DNA of 7,870 bases, taken from positions 1-7,870 of the forward strand of contig ONVG01000108.1 in the NCBI GenBank assembly GCA_900321195.1. Direction: 5' to 3'. Source of the stretch: an uncultured Eubacteriales bacterium. GTDB lineage: Bacteria; Bacillota; Clostridia; Oscillospirales; Acutalibacteraceae. A program made the translations under genes and the position numbers. Position 1 is the stretch's first letter. Each line of letters begins with the position of its first letter. This document shows, piece by piece, positions 1 to 5,496 of the stretch. The notes beneath the pieces were generated by a model. It saw only the letters and a program-made list of their open reading frames with translations. It did not search any database and was not told the origin of the DNA.

Positions 1-1808
1 TTTCCGGCAAGGAGCTTATAAAAGGCGAGCCTGATGCATCAAGCTTTCCGTCAGGCGGAATACGCGCTACATTTGAAGCAAGAGGATATACAGCATGGGA
101 CCCGACGTCATACGCATTTATAAAGGACGGTTCACTCTGCATACCTACAGCATTCTGCTCATATACGGGTGAGATACTCGACAAGAAAACTCCGCTTCTT
201 CGCTCAATGGAGGTAATAAACAAGCATGCTCTGAGAATACTCAGGGTATTCGGTGACACCACTGCAAAGAAAGTGGAAACTACAGTAGGTCCCGAACAGG
301 AATATTTCCTTGTTGATAAAGAGATGTACAAGAAACGCAAGGATCTCATCTACTGCGGAAGAACGCTTTTCGGAGCAAGACCGCCAAAGGGACAGGAGCT
401 TGACGACCATTATTTCGGTACGATAAAGCCGAGAGTTTCAGCATATATGAAAGAGCTTGACGAAGCTCTCTGGAAGTACGGAATATATGCAAAGACAAAG
501 CACAACGAAGTAGCACCTGCTCAGCACGAGCTTGCGCCGATATTCGATTCCTCAAATATCGCAACAGACCACAACCAGCTCACAATGGCTACAATGAAGT
601 CGATAGCCGATAAACACGGTCTTGTATGCCTTCTCCATGAAAAGCCGTTTGCAGGCGTTAACGGCTCAGGCAAGCATAATAACTGGTCGATGTCCACAAA
701 TACAGGCAAGAACCTTCTTGACCCGTCCAAAAATCCGAGAGAGAACACAAGGTTCCTTGTATTCCTTGCGGCAGTTATAAAGGCTGTTGACGAGCATCAG
801 GATCTTTTAAGACTTTCAGTTGCAAGCGCAGGCAACGACCACAGACTCGGCGCTAATGAAGCACCTCCGGCTATAATATCGATGTATCTCGGTGATGACC
901 TCACAGACGTACTCAACTCTATCATAGAGGATAAGGAGTACGAGAAGAAGGACGAGCCGATAATGCAGACAAATGCCGATGTACTCCCGAACTTTGTAAA
1001 GGATACGTCAGACCGCAACCGTACATCACCGTTTGCATTCACGGGCAACAAGTTTGAATTCAGAATGGTAGGCTCTTCCGAGAACATAGCATGTACCAAC
1101 ACGATAATAAACACTATCGTTGCAGACGTACTCAGCGATTTTGCGGACGAGCTTGAAAAAGCCGAGGATGTAAAGTCGGCGGCAGAAGCGCTTGTAAAGA
1201 AAACTCTTCTTGAACACAAGAGGATAATCTTCAACGGCGATAACTATTCTGAGGAATGGGTAGAAGAGGCAGAGAGAAGAGGACTTCTGAACCTCCGCTC
1301 ACTTCCCGAAGTAATGCCGATGTATGTTTCAAAGAAGAATATAGAGCTTTTCGGAAAGCACGGTATATATACAGAGAAAGAGCTTCGCTCAAGAACAGAG
1401 ATACTTCTTGAAAATTACTCAAAGATAATCAATATAGAGGCGCTCACAGCGCTTGACATGGCAAAGAAGGATATAGTTCCGGCTGTTGCCGCATATATAA
1501 GAGAGCTTGCGGAAACAGCAAATCTCATCAAGTCTGTAGACCCTGAAATAATAACAAATCATGAAGTTGACCTTATGAGAAAGCTTTCAAATCTTCTTTC
1601 ATGCTTCCTCAAGAGAATAGATGAGCTTGATAAGGCTGTTGTAGGAGCCAAGGAGATAGACGGAGTTGCCGAAAATGCTATGTACTACAAGGACAGAGTA
1701 CTTTCAGCAATGCAGGAGCTGAGAGTAGTTGCTGACGAAATGGAGTCAAACATGTCCGCAAAGCTCTGGCCTTACCCGTCCTACGGAACACTTCTTTTCA
1801 GTGTCTGA
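1..1808 (+). CDS. glnN: Glutamine synthetase type III, 5'-truncated by the window edge
   Basis: Catalyses ATP-dependent condensation of glutamate and ammonia to glutamine in the cytoplasm; type III enzymes are large dodecamers found in Bacteroides, Clostridia and cyanobacteria. The reading frame is open from base 3 (first codons S-G-K-E-L-I-K-G-E-P) to TGA at 1806-1808, giving 601 visible residues. Family members are usually about 700 residues, so roughly the first 100 are outside the window. Visible landmarks are RATFEARGYTAWDPTS near the left edge, HNEVAPAQHELAPIF (from base 501), GVNGSGKHNNWSM (about 654-692, the ATP/glutamate-binding region), RLGANEAPPAIIS (about 843-880) and FRMVGSSENIAC (about 1062-1095). 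The C-terminus, ending WPYPSYGTLLFSV, looks complete. An internal ATG at 207 is not the start, because homologous protein sequence continues upstream of it. A terminator follows directly, so the gene does not co-transcribe strongly with the next one. Its promoter is not visible. Identification is firm. Confidence 0.96.
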   Translation, partial: SGKELIKGEPDASSFPSGGIRATFEARGYTAWDPTSYAFIKDGSLCIPTAFCSYTGEILDKKTPLLRSMEVINKHALRILRVFGDTTAKKVETTVGPEQEYFLVDKEMYKKRKDLIYCGRTLFGARPPKGQELDDHYFGTIKPRVSAYMKELDEALWKYGIYAKTKHNEVAPAQHELAPIFDSSNIATDHNQLTMATMKSIADKHGLVCLLHEKPFAGVNGSGKHNNWSMSTNTGKNLLDPSKNPRENTRFLVFLAAVIKAVDEHQDLLRLSVASAGNDHRLGANEAPPAIISMYLGDDLTDVLNSIIEDKEYEKKDEPIMQTNADVLPNFVKDTSDRNRTSPFAFTGNKFEFRMVGSSENIACTNTIINTIVADVLSDFADELEKAEDVKSAAEALVKKTLLEHKRIIFNGDNYSEEWVEEAERRGLLNLRSLPEVMPMYVSKKNIELFGKHGIYTEKELRSRTEILLENYSKIINIEALTALDMAKKDIVPAVAAYIRELAETANLIKSVDPEIITNHEVDLMRKLSNLLSCFLKRIDELDKAVVGAKEIDGVAENAMYYKDRVLSAMQELRVVADEMESNMSAKLWPYPSYGTLLFSV

Positions 1809-1832
1809 GACCATTGAGAGTGAATAATAATT

Positions 1833-1865
1833 TTCCCGTCAGTTTTTGTGCTGACGGGAATTTTT
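1833..1865 (+). terminator. Intrinsic terminator of glnN
   Basis: A perfect 10-bp stem, TTCCCGTCAG (1833-1842) with CTGACGGGAA (1851-1860), encloses an 8-nt loop and is followed by five T residues at 1861-1865. It starts 24 bases after the glnN stop codon. It separates glnN from the downstream asparagine synthetase gene, which has its own promoter. Confidence 0.9.
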
Positions 1866-1876
1866 GAATTTTATCA

Positions 1877-1905
1877 TTGACCGCAAACATACAAAATGCT
1901 ATAAT
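1877..1905 (+). promoter_or_regulatory. Sigma-A-type promoter of the asparagine synthetase-like gene
   Basis: The -35 box TTGACC (1877-1882) is separated by exactly 17 nt from a perfect -10 box TATAAT (1900-1905). The -10 is preceded by TGC (1897-1899), an extended -10 element. The predicted transcription start is about 1911-1912, leaving a leader of roughly 37 nt. This is among the best-formed promoters that can be read in the window, so basal expression is probably strong. No operator palindrome is evident. Confidence 0.85.
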
Positions 1906-1910
1906 AAAAA

Positions 1911-1952
1911 ATGCAAAAAATCCAAAAATGCGACAAGAAGGGGTACATATGA
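1911..1952 (+). CDS. Possible 13-codon upstream ORF overlapping the next start (speculative)
   Basis: ATG at 1911 opens a short frame encoding MQKIQKCDKKGYI, with TGA at 1950-1952. That stop overlaps the ATG of the asparagine synthetase-like gene (1949-1951) in an ATGA arrangement typical of translational coupling. No Shine-Dalgarno sequence precedes it. However, the ATG falls about 6 nt after the -10 box, almost exactly at the predicted transcription start, so it could only be translated as a leaderless message. It may be chance; the arrangement is visible but its translation is unproven. Confidence 0.25.
   Translation: MQKIQKCDKKGYI
1936..1943 (+). promoter_or_regulatory. Ribosome binding site fixing the start at 1949
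   Basis: AGAAGGGG ends 5 nt before ATG at 1949-1951. It decides the start: the same frame is open back to a TTG at 1877, but that codon lies inside the -35 box and upstream of the predicted transcription start, so it cannot initiate on this transcript. Confidence 0.8.
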
Positions 1953-3487
1953 AAACATACGAAAATGTTCAGATAAAATATTTCAGCGGATATATCCGCA
2001 ACTGGAAAAGCCTTTGCGCAGAGCTTGACATTCCGCTTGATATGAGCCGCAGCGAAAGAGAGGAAGCTATACTCAAATCAGCCTATTCGGAATGGAAGCT
2101 TGACATGATGTCACATATATTCGGAATGTTTGCGATAGCCGTCTTTGACACTTCTTCAAAAAAGCTTTACTGCATAAGAGATCAGGTCGGTCAGAAGCAG
2201 ATGTTCTATACCGTGAAGGACGGAGAATTTCTCTGCTCAGGCGATATCAACGAGCTTGCAAAGGCTTTGGGAAGCAGCAAAAAGCTCAACAGACGCATGC
2301 TCCAGCAGTATCTGTTTTACGGCTATCCGATAGGCAGCGAAACATTCTATGAGGGCGTATATAAGCTTATGCCGGGTCACTATGCGGAATGGGACGGAAA
2401 GGAAGTCACTCTCCATCGCTATTTCAAGCCTGTTTTTGAGCCTGACAGAACAAAGACAGTTGATGAGCATGCCGAACTGATAAAGAATGTTGTTGAGGAG
2501 ATACTCAGCGAGGAAAGAGGAGATACGGAGATACCCTATAAGGAGTCTTTCCTTTCGGGCGGCGTCGATTCATCATATCTTTTTGCCGCAAGTGATGCGG
2601 TATGCGCCAACACTATAGGCTATAAGGAAAATGATTTTGATGAGTCCGTTCTTGCAAAAAAGACGGCTGATATACTCGGAAAGAAATTTTCCGTAAAGAT
2701 GATAGGTCCTGAGGAATACTTTGAGCGCATACCGGAGGTTATGGATAAAATGGGACAGCCGCTCGGAGACGCTTCCGCAGTAGTATTCTCACTCGGCTGC
2801 AAGGCTGTAAGCGAGCATGCAAGGGTGGTGTATTCGGGCGAGGGAATAGACGAATTTTTCGGCGGATATAATTCTCATAAAAATCCGCTCAAAGAGGGCT
2901 GGATATATCTCACATGCTCACACATAATGTCAGAGGACGCAGTAAAGGCGCTTATGCTTGACTATGACGAAAATGTAAAAGCCGCCGATCCGGTAATGCC
3001 CTACTGGAACGAGGTGCAGGGACAGGACGAGCTTTCACAGAAGCTCACAATAGACATTTCATTATGGCTTGAAGGCGACATTTACCTCAACACCGACCGC
3101 ACAAGCACAGCATGCGGAATAGAGCTGCACACACCGTTCAGTGACCTCAGATTATTTGACGCTGCAAGAAAGATACCTGCCGAATATAAGTTTATGAACG
3201 AGCAGAATAAATATGTATTCAGAAAGGCAGCAAGCAGCAAGCTCCCCGATGAAGTCGCATTCCGTAAGAAAGTCGGCTTTGCGGTCCCGATACGCAAATG
3301 GCTTGCAGACGAAAGATATAATTACTCTGTAAAGGAGAAGCTTTTCGGAGAGACCTCGGCTGCATTCTTTAACAGAGATGAGATAAACGCTCTCTGGACA
3401 CGCTATACATCAGGTGAAGAATTCTTATGGAGCCGCATTTACAATATTTATGCATTCCTTCTTTGGTATGACATGAAATTCAATTGA
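1949..3487 (+). CDS. Asparagine synthetase-like protein lacking the N-terminal glutaminase nucleophile region
   Basis: A 512-residue protein related to AsnB (class II amidotransferase/asparagine synthetase). Ordinary AsnB starts with Met-Cys-Gly-Ile, the Cys2 being the glutaminase nucleophile, followed by RGPD and RLSIID motifs. Here the protein begins near the FNGEIYN region (IKYFSGYIRNWKSL, residues 9-22), so about the first 70 residues of the glutaminase domain are missing. The remainder of that domain continues (GMFAIAVFD, residues 59-67; IRDQVGQK, 76-83). The synthetase domain is complete: pyrophosphatase loop SGGVDSS (203-209), YSGEGIDEFFGGY (295-307, with E298 at the catalytic general-base position), the TPF motif near 395, and RKKVGF (439-444, containing the conserved catalytic lysine). 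Known chemistry of the domain is aspartate adenylation and amidation. I infer ammonia-dependent activity or a separate ammonia source. The gene has its own promoter and ribosome binding site, so it is not an obvious broken fragment. A non-asparagine acceptor cannot be excluded. Confidence 0.88.
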   Translation: MKTYENVQIKYFSGYIRNWKSLCAELDIPLDMSRSEREEAILKSAYSEWKLDMMSHIFGMFAIAVFDTSSKKLYCIRDQVGQKQMFYTVKDGEFLCSGDINELAKALGSSKKLNRRMLQQYLFYGYPIGSETFYEGVYKLMPGHYAEWDGKEVTLHRYFKPVFEPDRTKTVDEHAELIKNVVEEILSEERGDTEIPYKESFLSGGVDSSYLFAASDAVCANTIGYKENDFDESVLAKKTADILGKKFSVKMIGPEEYFERIPEVMDKMGQPLGDASAVVFSLGCKAVSEHARVVYSGEGIDEFFGGYNSHKNPLKEGWIYLTCSHIMSEDAVKALMLDYDENVKAADPVMPYWNEVQGQDELSQKLTIDISLWLEGDIYLNTDRTSTACGIELHTPFSDLRLFDAARKIPAEYKFMNEQNKYVFRKAASSKLPDEVAFRKKVGFAVPIRKWLADERYNYSVKEKLFGETSAAFFNRDEINALWTRYTSGEEFLWSRIYNIYAFLLWYDMKFN

Positions 3488-3504
3488 TAAGTTATCGTGA
3501 TAAT

Positions 3505-3549
3505 AGGCAGTATATTTCCTGAAAACGAAATATACTGCCTTGTTTTTTT
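3505..3549. terminator. Terminator shared by the convergent asparagine synthetase and sortase genes
   Basis: A perfect 14-bp inverted repeat, AGGCAGTATATTTC (3505-3518) with GAAATATACTGCCT (3527-3540), has an 8-nt loop. On the plus strand it is followed by TG and seven T residues (3543-3549), a strong intrinsic terminator for the asparagine synthetase-like gene. On the minus strand the same hairpin lies just after the sortase stop, but the following tract (ATTATCACG) is poor in T, so termination there should be weaker. The plus-strand T-tract overlaps the sortase stop codon at 3548-3550. Confidence 0.88.
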
Positions 3550-4828
3550 ATCTTGCAGGTTCAAAAAGGTCTATTACGGCTATACACTGATTTACAAGAT
3601 CGTTAATTCGCGCTATTACAGGCTCCGACTTTATATACGGCATGTATATGTCGATTATTTCATCTATCCTTGCTATCTGGTCTTTTGTATAACGCTTTTC
3701 GTCATAGCTTGCGCGTATGCGGTTTTCCGCATAGTTCTGATAGGTCTGTATAAGCTTTTTCAGCGACTCATCATCCTTTTCGCTCCATTTTTTAGTACCG
3801 TCATACCATGTTATCTTTTTTTTGTTCAGAGCGTCCTGAAATGATGTTGTCACGGGCTTTGTTCCGCCGTAGTAGCTGTACCATACATCAGGATAGAGCG
3901 GGTCGGGATTATATTTAGCCTTGCCGACCTTTACGGCTGTATCTTCACCCGGTCTTACCTTGCGCGCGATTATTACCTGTCTGAATCCGTCAAAATCATA
4001 AGCGCATGTCGAAAGAGTTACAAGCGTATCATTTTCGTTTACAGTTACGGGACAGTCGATCACAGAGCGCTCGCGTATCTCATAGACATAGTTGAGAAAA
4101 TCGTAATCATTGCCGAAGCTGCTCCTGAGATAATAGTAGGGTGTGCCGTGATATTCGTTTGTATTTACTTTTATAACGGCGATTATTTTCCACTTGGCTT
4201 TTTCCTTTAGAGTATCGAATGATACTGTCGGGGCATATCTGTAGAAATCGAGGTTGTCAAAGTTGAGTACTCCTGCGAACATAGAGCCGTCAGCCATTGA
4301 ATGACCGTGAAGAAGCATGTTTTTGCTTGATATGTCACTTCTGAAATCCATGAATATCGAGCCGTTGAAATAATAGTTGCCGTAGAAATCTCTTGTAAGA
4401 TAGTAAGGGTCCTCACTGTATGCGGCGTTGGTTATATCCTTCTGTGATTTTAGCACGACATAGTTTATAGCCGTATTCGGAACAGCTACCCAGCCGACAG
4501 TATCATGATTTGACGCATAGTAATCCTGCAAATTTGCGTATATCTCTCTCGGATTGTTCATGACGTCGGGAACGTAATAGCTTGACTCTGTTTGTTCAGG
4601 CTCTGAGCTTTCCTCCTTTGACGACTCCTCCTTTGACGACTCCTCCTTTGAGCTTTCCTCCTTTGACGGTTCCTCCGAGCTTTCCTCCTCCGAGGACTCC
4701 TCAGGGCTTTCCTCGACAGCAGGTGACGGCTCGCTTATTTCAGGCGGCGTATTTTTGTGACAGCCGAAAAGCATAGTCATCATTAATACGGAAAGTAAGA
4801 GCGCTGTATATCTGTAAATTTTTTTCAT
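3548..4828 (-). CDS. Class B sortase with lipoprotein-like signal, acidic repeat stalk and C-terminal extension
   Basis: A 426-residue cell-surface transpeptidase. Class B sortases cleave a sorting motif in secreted proteins and join them to peptidoglycan or to another protein. The N-terminus has a basic n-region (MKKIYRY), a hydrophobic stretch (about 8-21) and Cys23 in LFGC, resembling a lipobox with an unusual Phe at -2. It would be either lipidated or held by an uncleaved signal anchor. Residues 30-83 form a Glu/Ser-rich stalk with four SKEES repeats (55-74). The catalytic domain runs from about 95 to 292, with His176 in LLHGHSM, Cys275 in TLSTCAYDFDG and Arg283 in FRQVIIARK as the expected triad. 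About 130 residues then follow (295-426), rich in Tyr, Lys and Asp, with no assignable domain. The start is supported by GGAGGA at 4838-4843, 9 nt upstream. No partner surface protein is visible, so its substrate is unknown. The class call is firm; the lipidation is inferred. Confidence 0.92.
   Translation of the reverse strand: MKKIYRYTALLLSVLMMTMLFGCHKNTPPEISEPSPAVEESPEESSEEESSEEPSKEESSKEESSKEESSKEESSEPEQTESSYYVPDVMNNPREIYANLQDYYASNHDTVGWVAVPNTAINYVVLKSQKDITNAAYSEDPYYLTRDFYGNYYFNGSIFMDFRSDISSKNMLLHGHSMADGSMFAGVLNFDNLDFYRYAPTVSFDTLKEKAKWKIIAVIKVNTNEYHGTPYYYLRSSFGNDYDFLNYVYEIRERSVIDCPVTVNENDTLVTLSTCAYDFDGFRQVIIARKVRPGEDTAVKVGKAKYNPDPLYPDVWYSYYGGTKPVTTSFQDALNKKKITWYDGTKKWSEKDDESLKKLIQTYQNYAENRIRASYDEKRYTKDQIARIDEIIDIYMPYIKSEPVIARINDLVNQCIAVIDLFEPAR
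4607..4666 (-). repeat. 15-bp tandem repeat, four copies, encoding SKEES
   Basis: On the minus strand, four copies of a 15-bp unit close to TCAAAGGAGGAGTCG encode residues 55-74 of the sortase. Degenerate Glu/Ser-coding sequence continues toward about 4720. The unit length is a multiple of three, so slippage would lengthen or shorten the stalk without breaking the frame. Each unit contains the hexamer AGGAGG. Copies are not identical (GTC GTC or AGC TC junctions). Confidence 0.85.
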
Positions 4829-4837
4829 TATTGTTTT

Positions 4838-4843
4838 TCCTCC
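4838..4843 (-). promoter_or_regulatory. Ribosome binding site of the sortase gene
   Basis: GGAGGA on the minus strand lies 9 nt before the ATG at 4828-4826. It is a near-perfect Shine-Dalgarno sequence and supports the chosen sortase start. Confidence 0.8.
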
Positions 4844-4896
4844 GCTTTTATATGTTGTATTTATACAAAAATCTTATATTTTGTACTGACTTTACC

Positions 4897-4905
4897 ATTA
4901 TAGCA
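4897..4905 (-). promoter_or_regulatory. Extended -10 promoter of the sortase gene
   Basis: Read on the minus strand, TGC TATAAT (4905-4897) is a perfect -10 box with the TGn extension. The hexamer 17 nt upstream (TAGAAA) is a poor -35, which is typical of extended -10 promoters. The predicted start near 4890 leaves about 60 nt of leader before the sortase ATG at 4828. Confidence 0.65.
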
Positions 4906-4983
4906 CAACCTTTAATATATTTCTATAGATATTGCATAATTATTTGTTAAAATTATTTATTAAAATATCATTATCTATAAGTA

Positions 4984-5012
4984 TTGATTTTGTTTGGATA
5001 ATATACTAAAAT
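4984..5012 (+). promoter_or_regulatory. Probable promoter of the P-type ATPase gene
   Basis: TTGATT (4984-4989) is separated by 17 nt from TAAAAT (5007-5012). This is a plausible sigma-A promoter about 48 bases before the ATPase start codon. The region is very AT-rich, so chance matches are expected; an alternative -10 is TATACT at 5002-5007, which lacks a well-spaced -35. This promoter and that of the sortase point away from each other within one 231-base intergenic region. Confidence 0.5.
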
Positions 5013-5045
5013 AAAAATAATGTCGATCCAAAAATTCAATGCAGA

Positions 5046-5053
5046 AAAGAGGT
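5046..5053 (+). promoter_or_regulatory. Ribosome binding site fixing the ATPase start at 5060
   Basis: AAAGAGGT lies 6 nt upstream of ATG at 5060. An in-frame ATG at 5039 lies before this site and has no Shine-Dalgarno sequence of its own, so 5060 is the better start. MQTYKGLTQEEA also looks like the normal N-terminus of this ATPase family. Confidence 0.7.
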
Positions 5054-5059
5054 AAAACA

Positions 5060-5473
5060 ATGCAGACTTATAAAGGACTGACACAGGAGGAAGCTGACAA
5101 ACGGCTTGCTCAGAACGGAAGAAATGTATTGAAGGAAGAAAAGCCTAAATCTGTCCTGACTATGTTCCTTGAACAGATACTTAACTTCACGAATGCAATT
5201 CTTGCGGCGGCTATCATCATTTCCATTATACTGCAGGATTACGGTGAAGCCATAATAATGCTGGTAATAGTAATTGCAAATGCTATAATCGGCGTTGTTC
5301 AGGAGGGCAAGGCTCAGAAAGCGCTTGATGCTCTTAAAAAAATGTCTGTGCTAAAAGCGACTGTTATCCGTGACGGCGAAACTAAGGAGATATCCTCGGA
5401 AGAGCTGTTACGGGTGAATCCGTTCCTGTTGAAAAAGACCACAGATTTGTACCTGATGAAAAGACGGGAATAG
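5060..5473 (+). CDS. Ca2+-type P-type ATPase, 5' fragment of a frameshifted gene
   Basis: Encodes the N-terminal cytoplasmic segment (LTQEEADKRLAQNGRN), membrane helices M1 and M2 (about residues 33-82, LEQILNFTNAILAAAIIIS and GEAIIMLVIVIANAIIGVV) and the start of the actuator domain (KMSVLKATVIRDGETKEISSEEL, to residue 116). Normally a PGD...VPAD stretch and then TGES would follow. Instead the frame continues as non-homologous residues LRVNPFLLKK and stops at TAG 5471-5473, while the TGES sequence appears in another frame at 5410. As it stands the product is 137 residues with no phosphorylation or nucleotide-binding domain, and so cannot pump ions. It is best read together with the 3' fragment as one damaged gene of about 2.5 kb. 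A sequencing or assembly fault is an alternative. Confidence 0.88.
   Translation: MQTYKGLTQEEADKRLAQNGRNVLKEEKPKSVLTMFLEQILNFTNAILAAAIIISIILQDYGEAIIMLVIVIANAIIGVVQEGKAQKALDALKKMSVLKATVIRDGETKEISSEELLRVNPFLLKKTTDLYLMKRRE
5386..5412 (+). other. Frameshifting deletion junction in the actuator domain of the ATPase
   Basis: Upstream of here the homologous frame is that of base 5060; downstream it is the frame of base 5404 (A-V-T-G-E-S from 5404). The downstream frame has a TAA at 5383-5385, so the switch lies after 5385 and before TGES at 5410. Joining SSEEL directly to AVTGES leaves out about 31 residues present in the family (PGDIV, GD.VPAD and R-L-I-E-type positions). The frame change requires a loss of 3n+1 bases, for example about 94. 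The sequence GGAAGAGCT at the junction (5398-5406) could be the remnant of a short direct repeat, but the parental sequence is not available to test this. Confidence 0.8.
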
Positions 5474-5496
5474 GCGACAGGCTCGACCTTGCTTAT

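Noticed and set aside
1893..1931. Three copies of AAAATGC around the asparagine synthetase promoter (1893, 1908, 1925) as operator iterons
   Set aside because: Spacing is uneven (15 and 17 nt), the motif is short, and the leader is A-rich. Chance is the simpler reading.
3486..3503. GATAA/TTATC palindromes just after the asparagine synthetase stop codon
   Set aside because: Five-base arms next to a much stronger 14-bp terminator hairpin; not enough to call an operator or attachment site.
3497..3844. Plus-strand 115-codon ORF after the asparagine synthetase gene
   Set aside because: It runs through the terminator hairpin and antisense to the sortase C-terminus, with no credible start signal. 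The hydrophobic look arises from the complementary Tyr/Lys/Asp-rich codons.
4582..4776. Plus-strand Pro/Thr-rich ORF opposite the sortase stalk
   Set aside because: Its repeats are only the complement of the SKEES-coding repeat. It lacks a ribosome binding site and any domain.
4944..4971. Direct repeat TTAAAAT (4947 and 4960) or a second promoter in the AT-rich region before the ATPase
   Set aside because: The composition is so AT-rich that such 7-mers and weak -35/-10 pairs are expected by chance; no symmetrical operator was seen.
5386..5473. Programmed ribosomal frameshifting joining the two ATPase fragments
   Set aside because: A frameshift alone would not restore the roughly 31 actuator-domain residues missing between SSEEL and TGES, and there is no slippery heptamer with a following hairpin at the junction. 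A deletion explains both facts.
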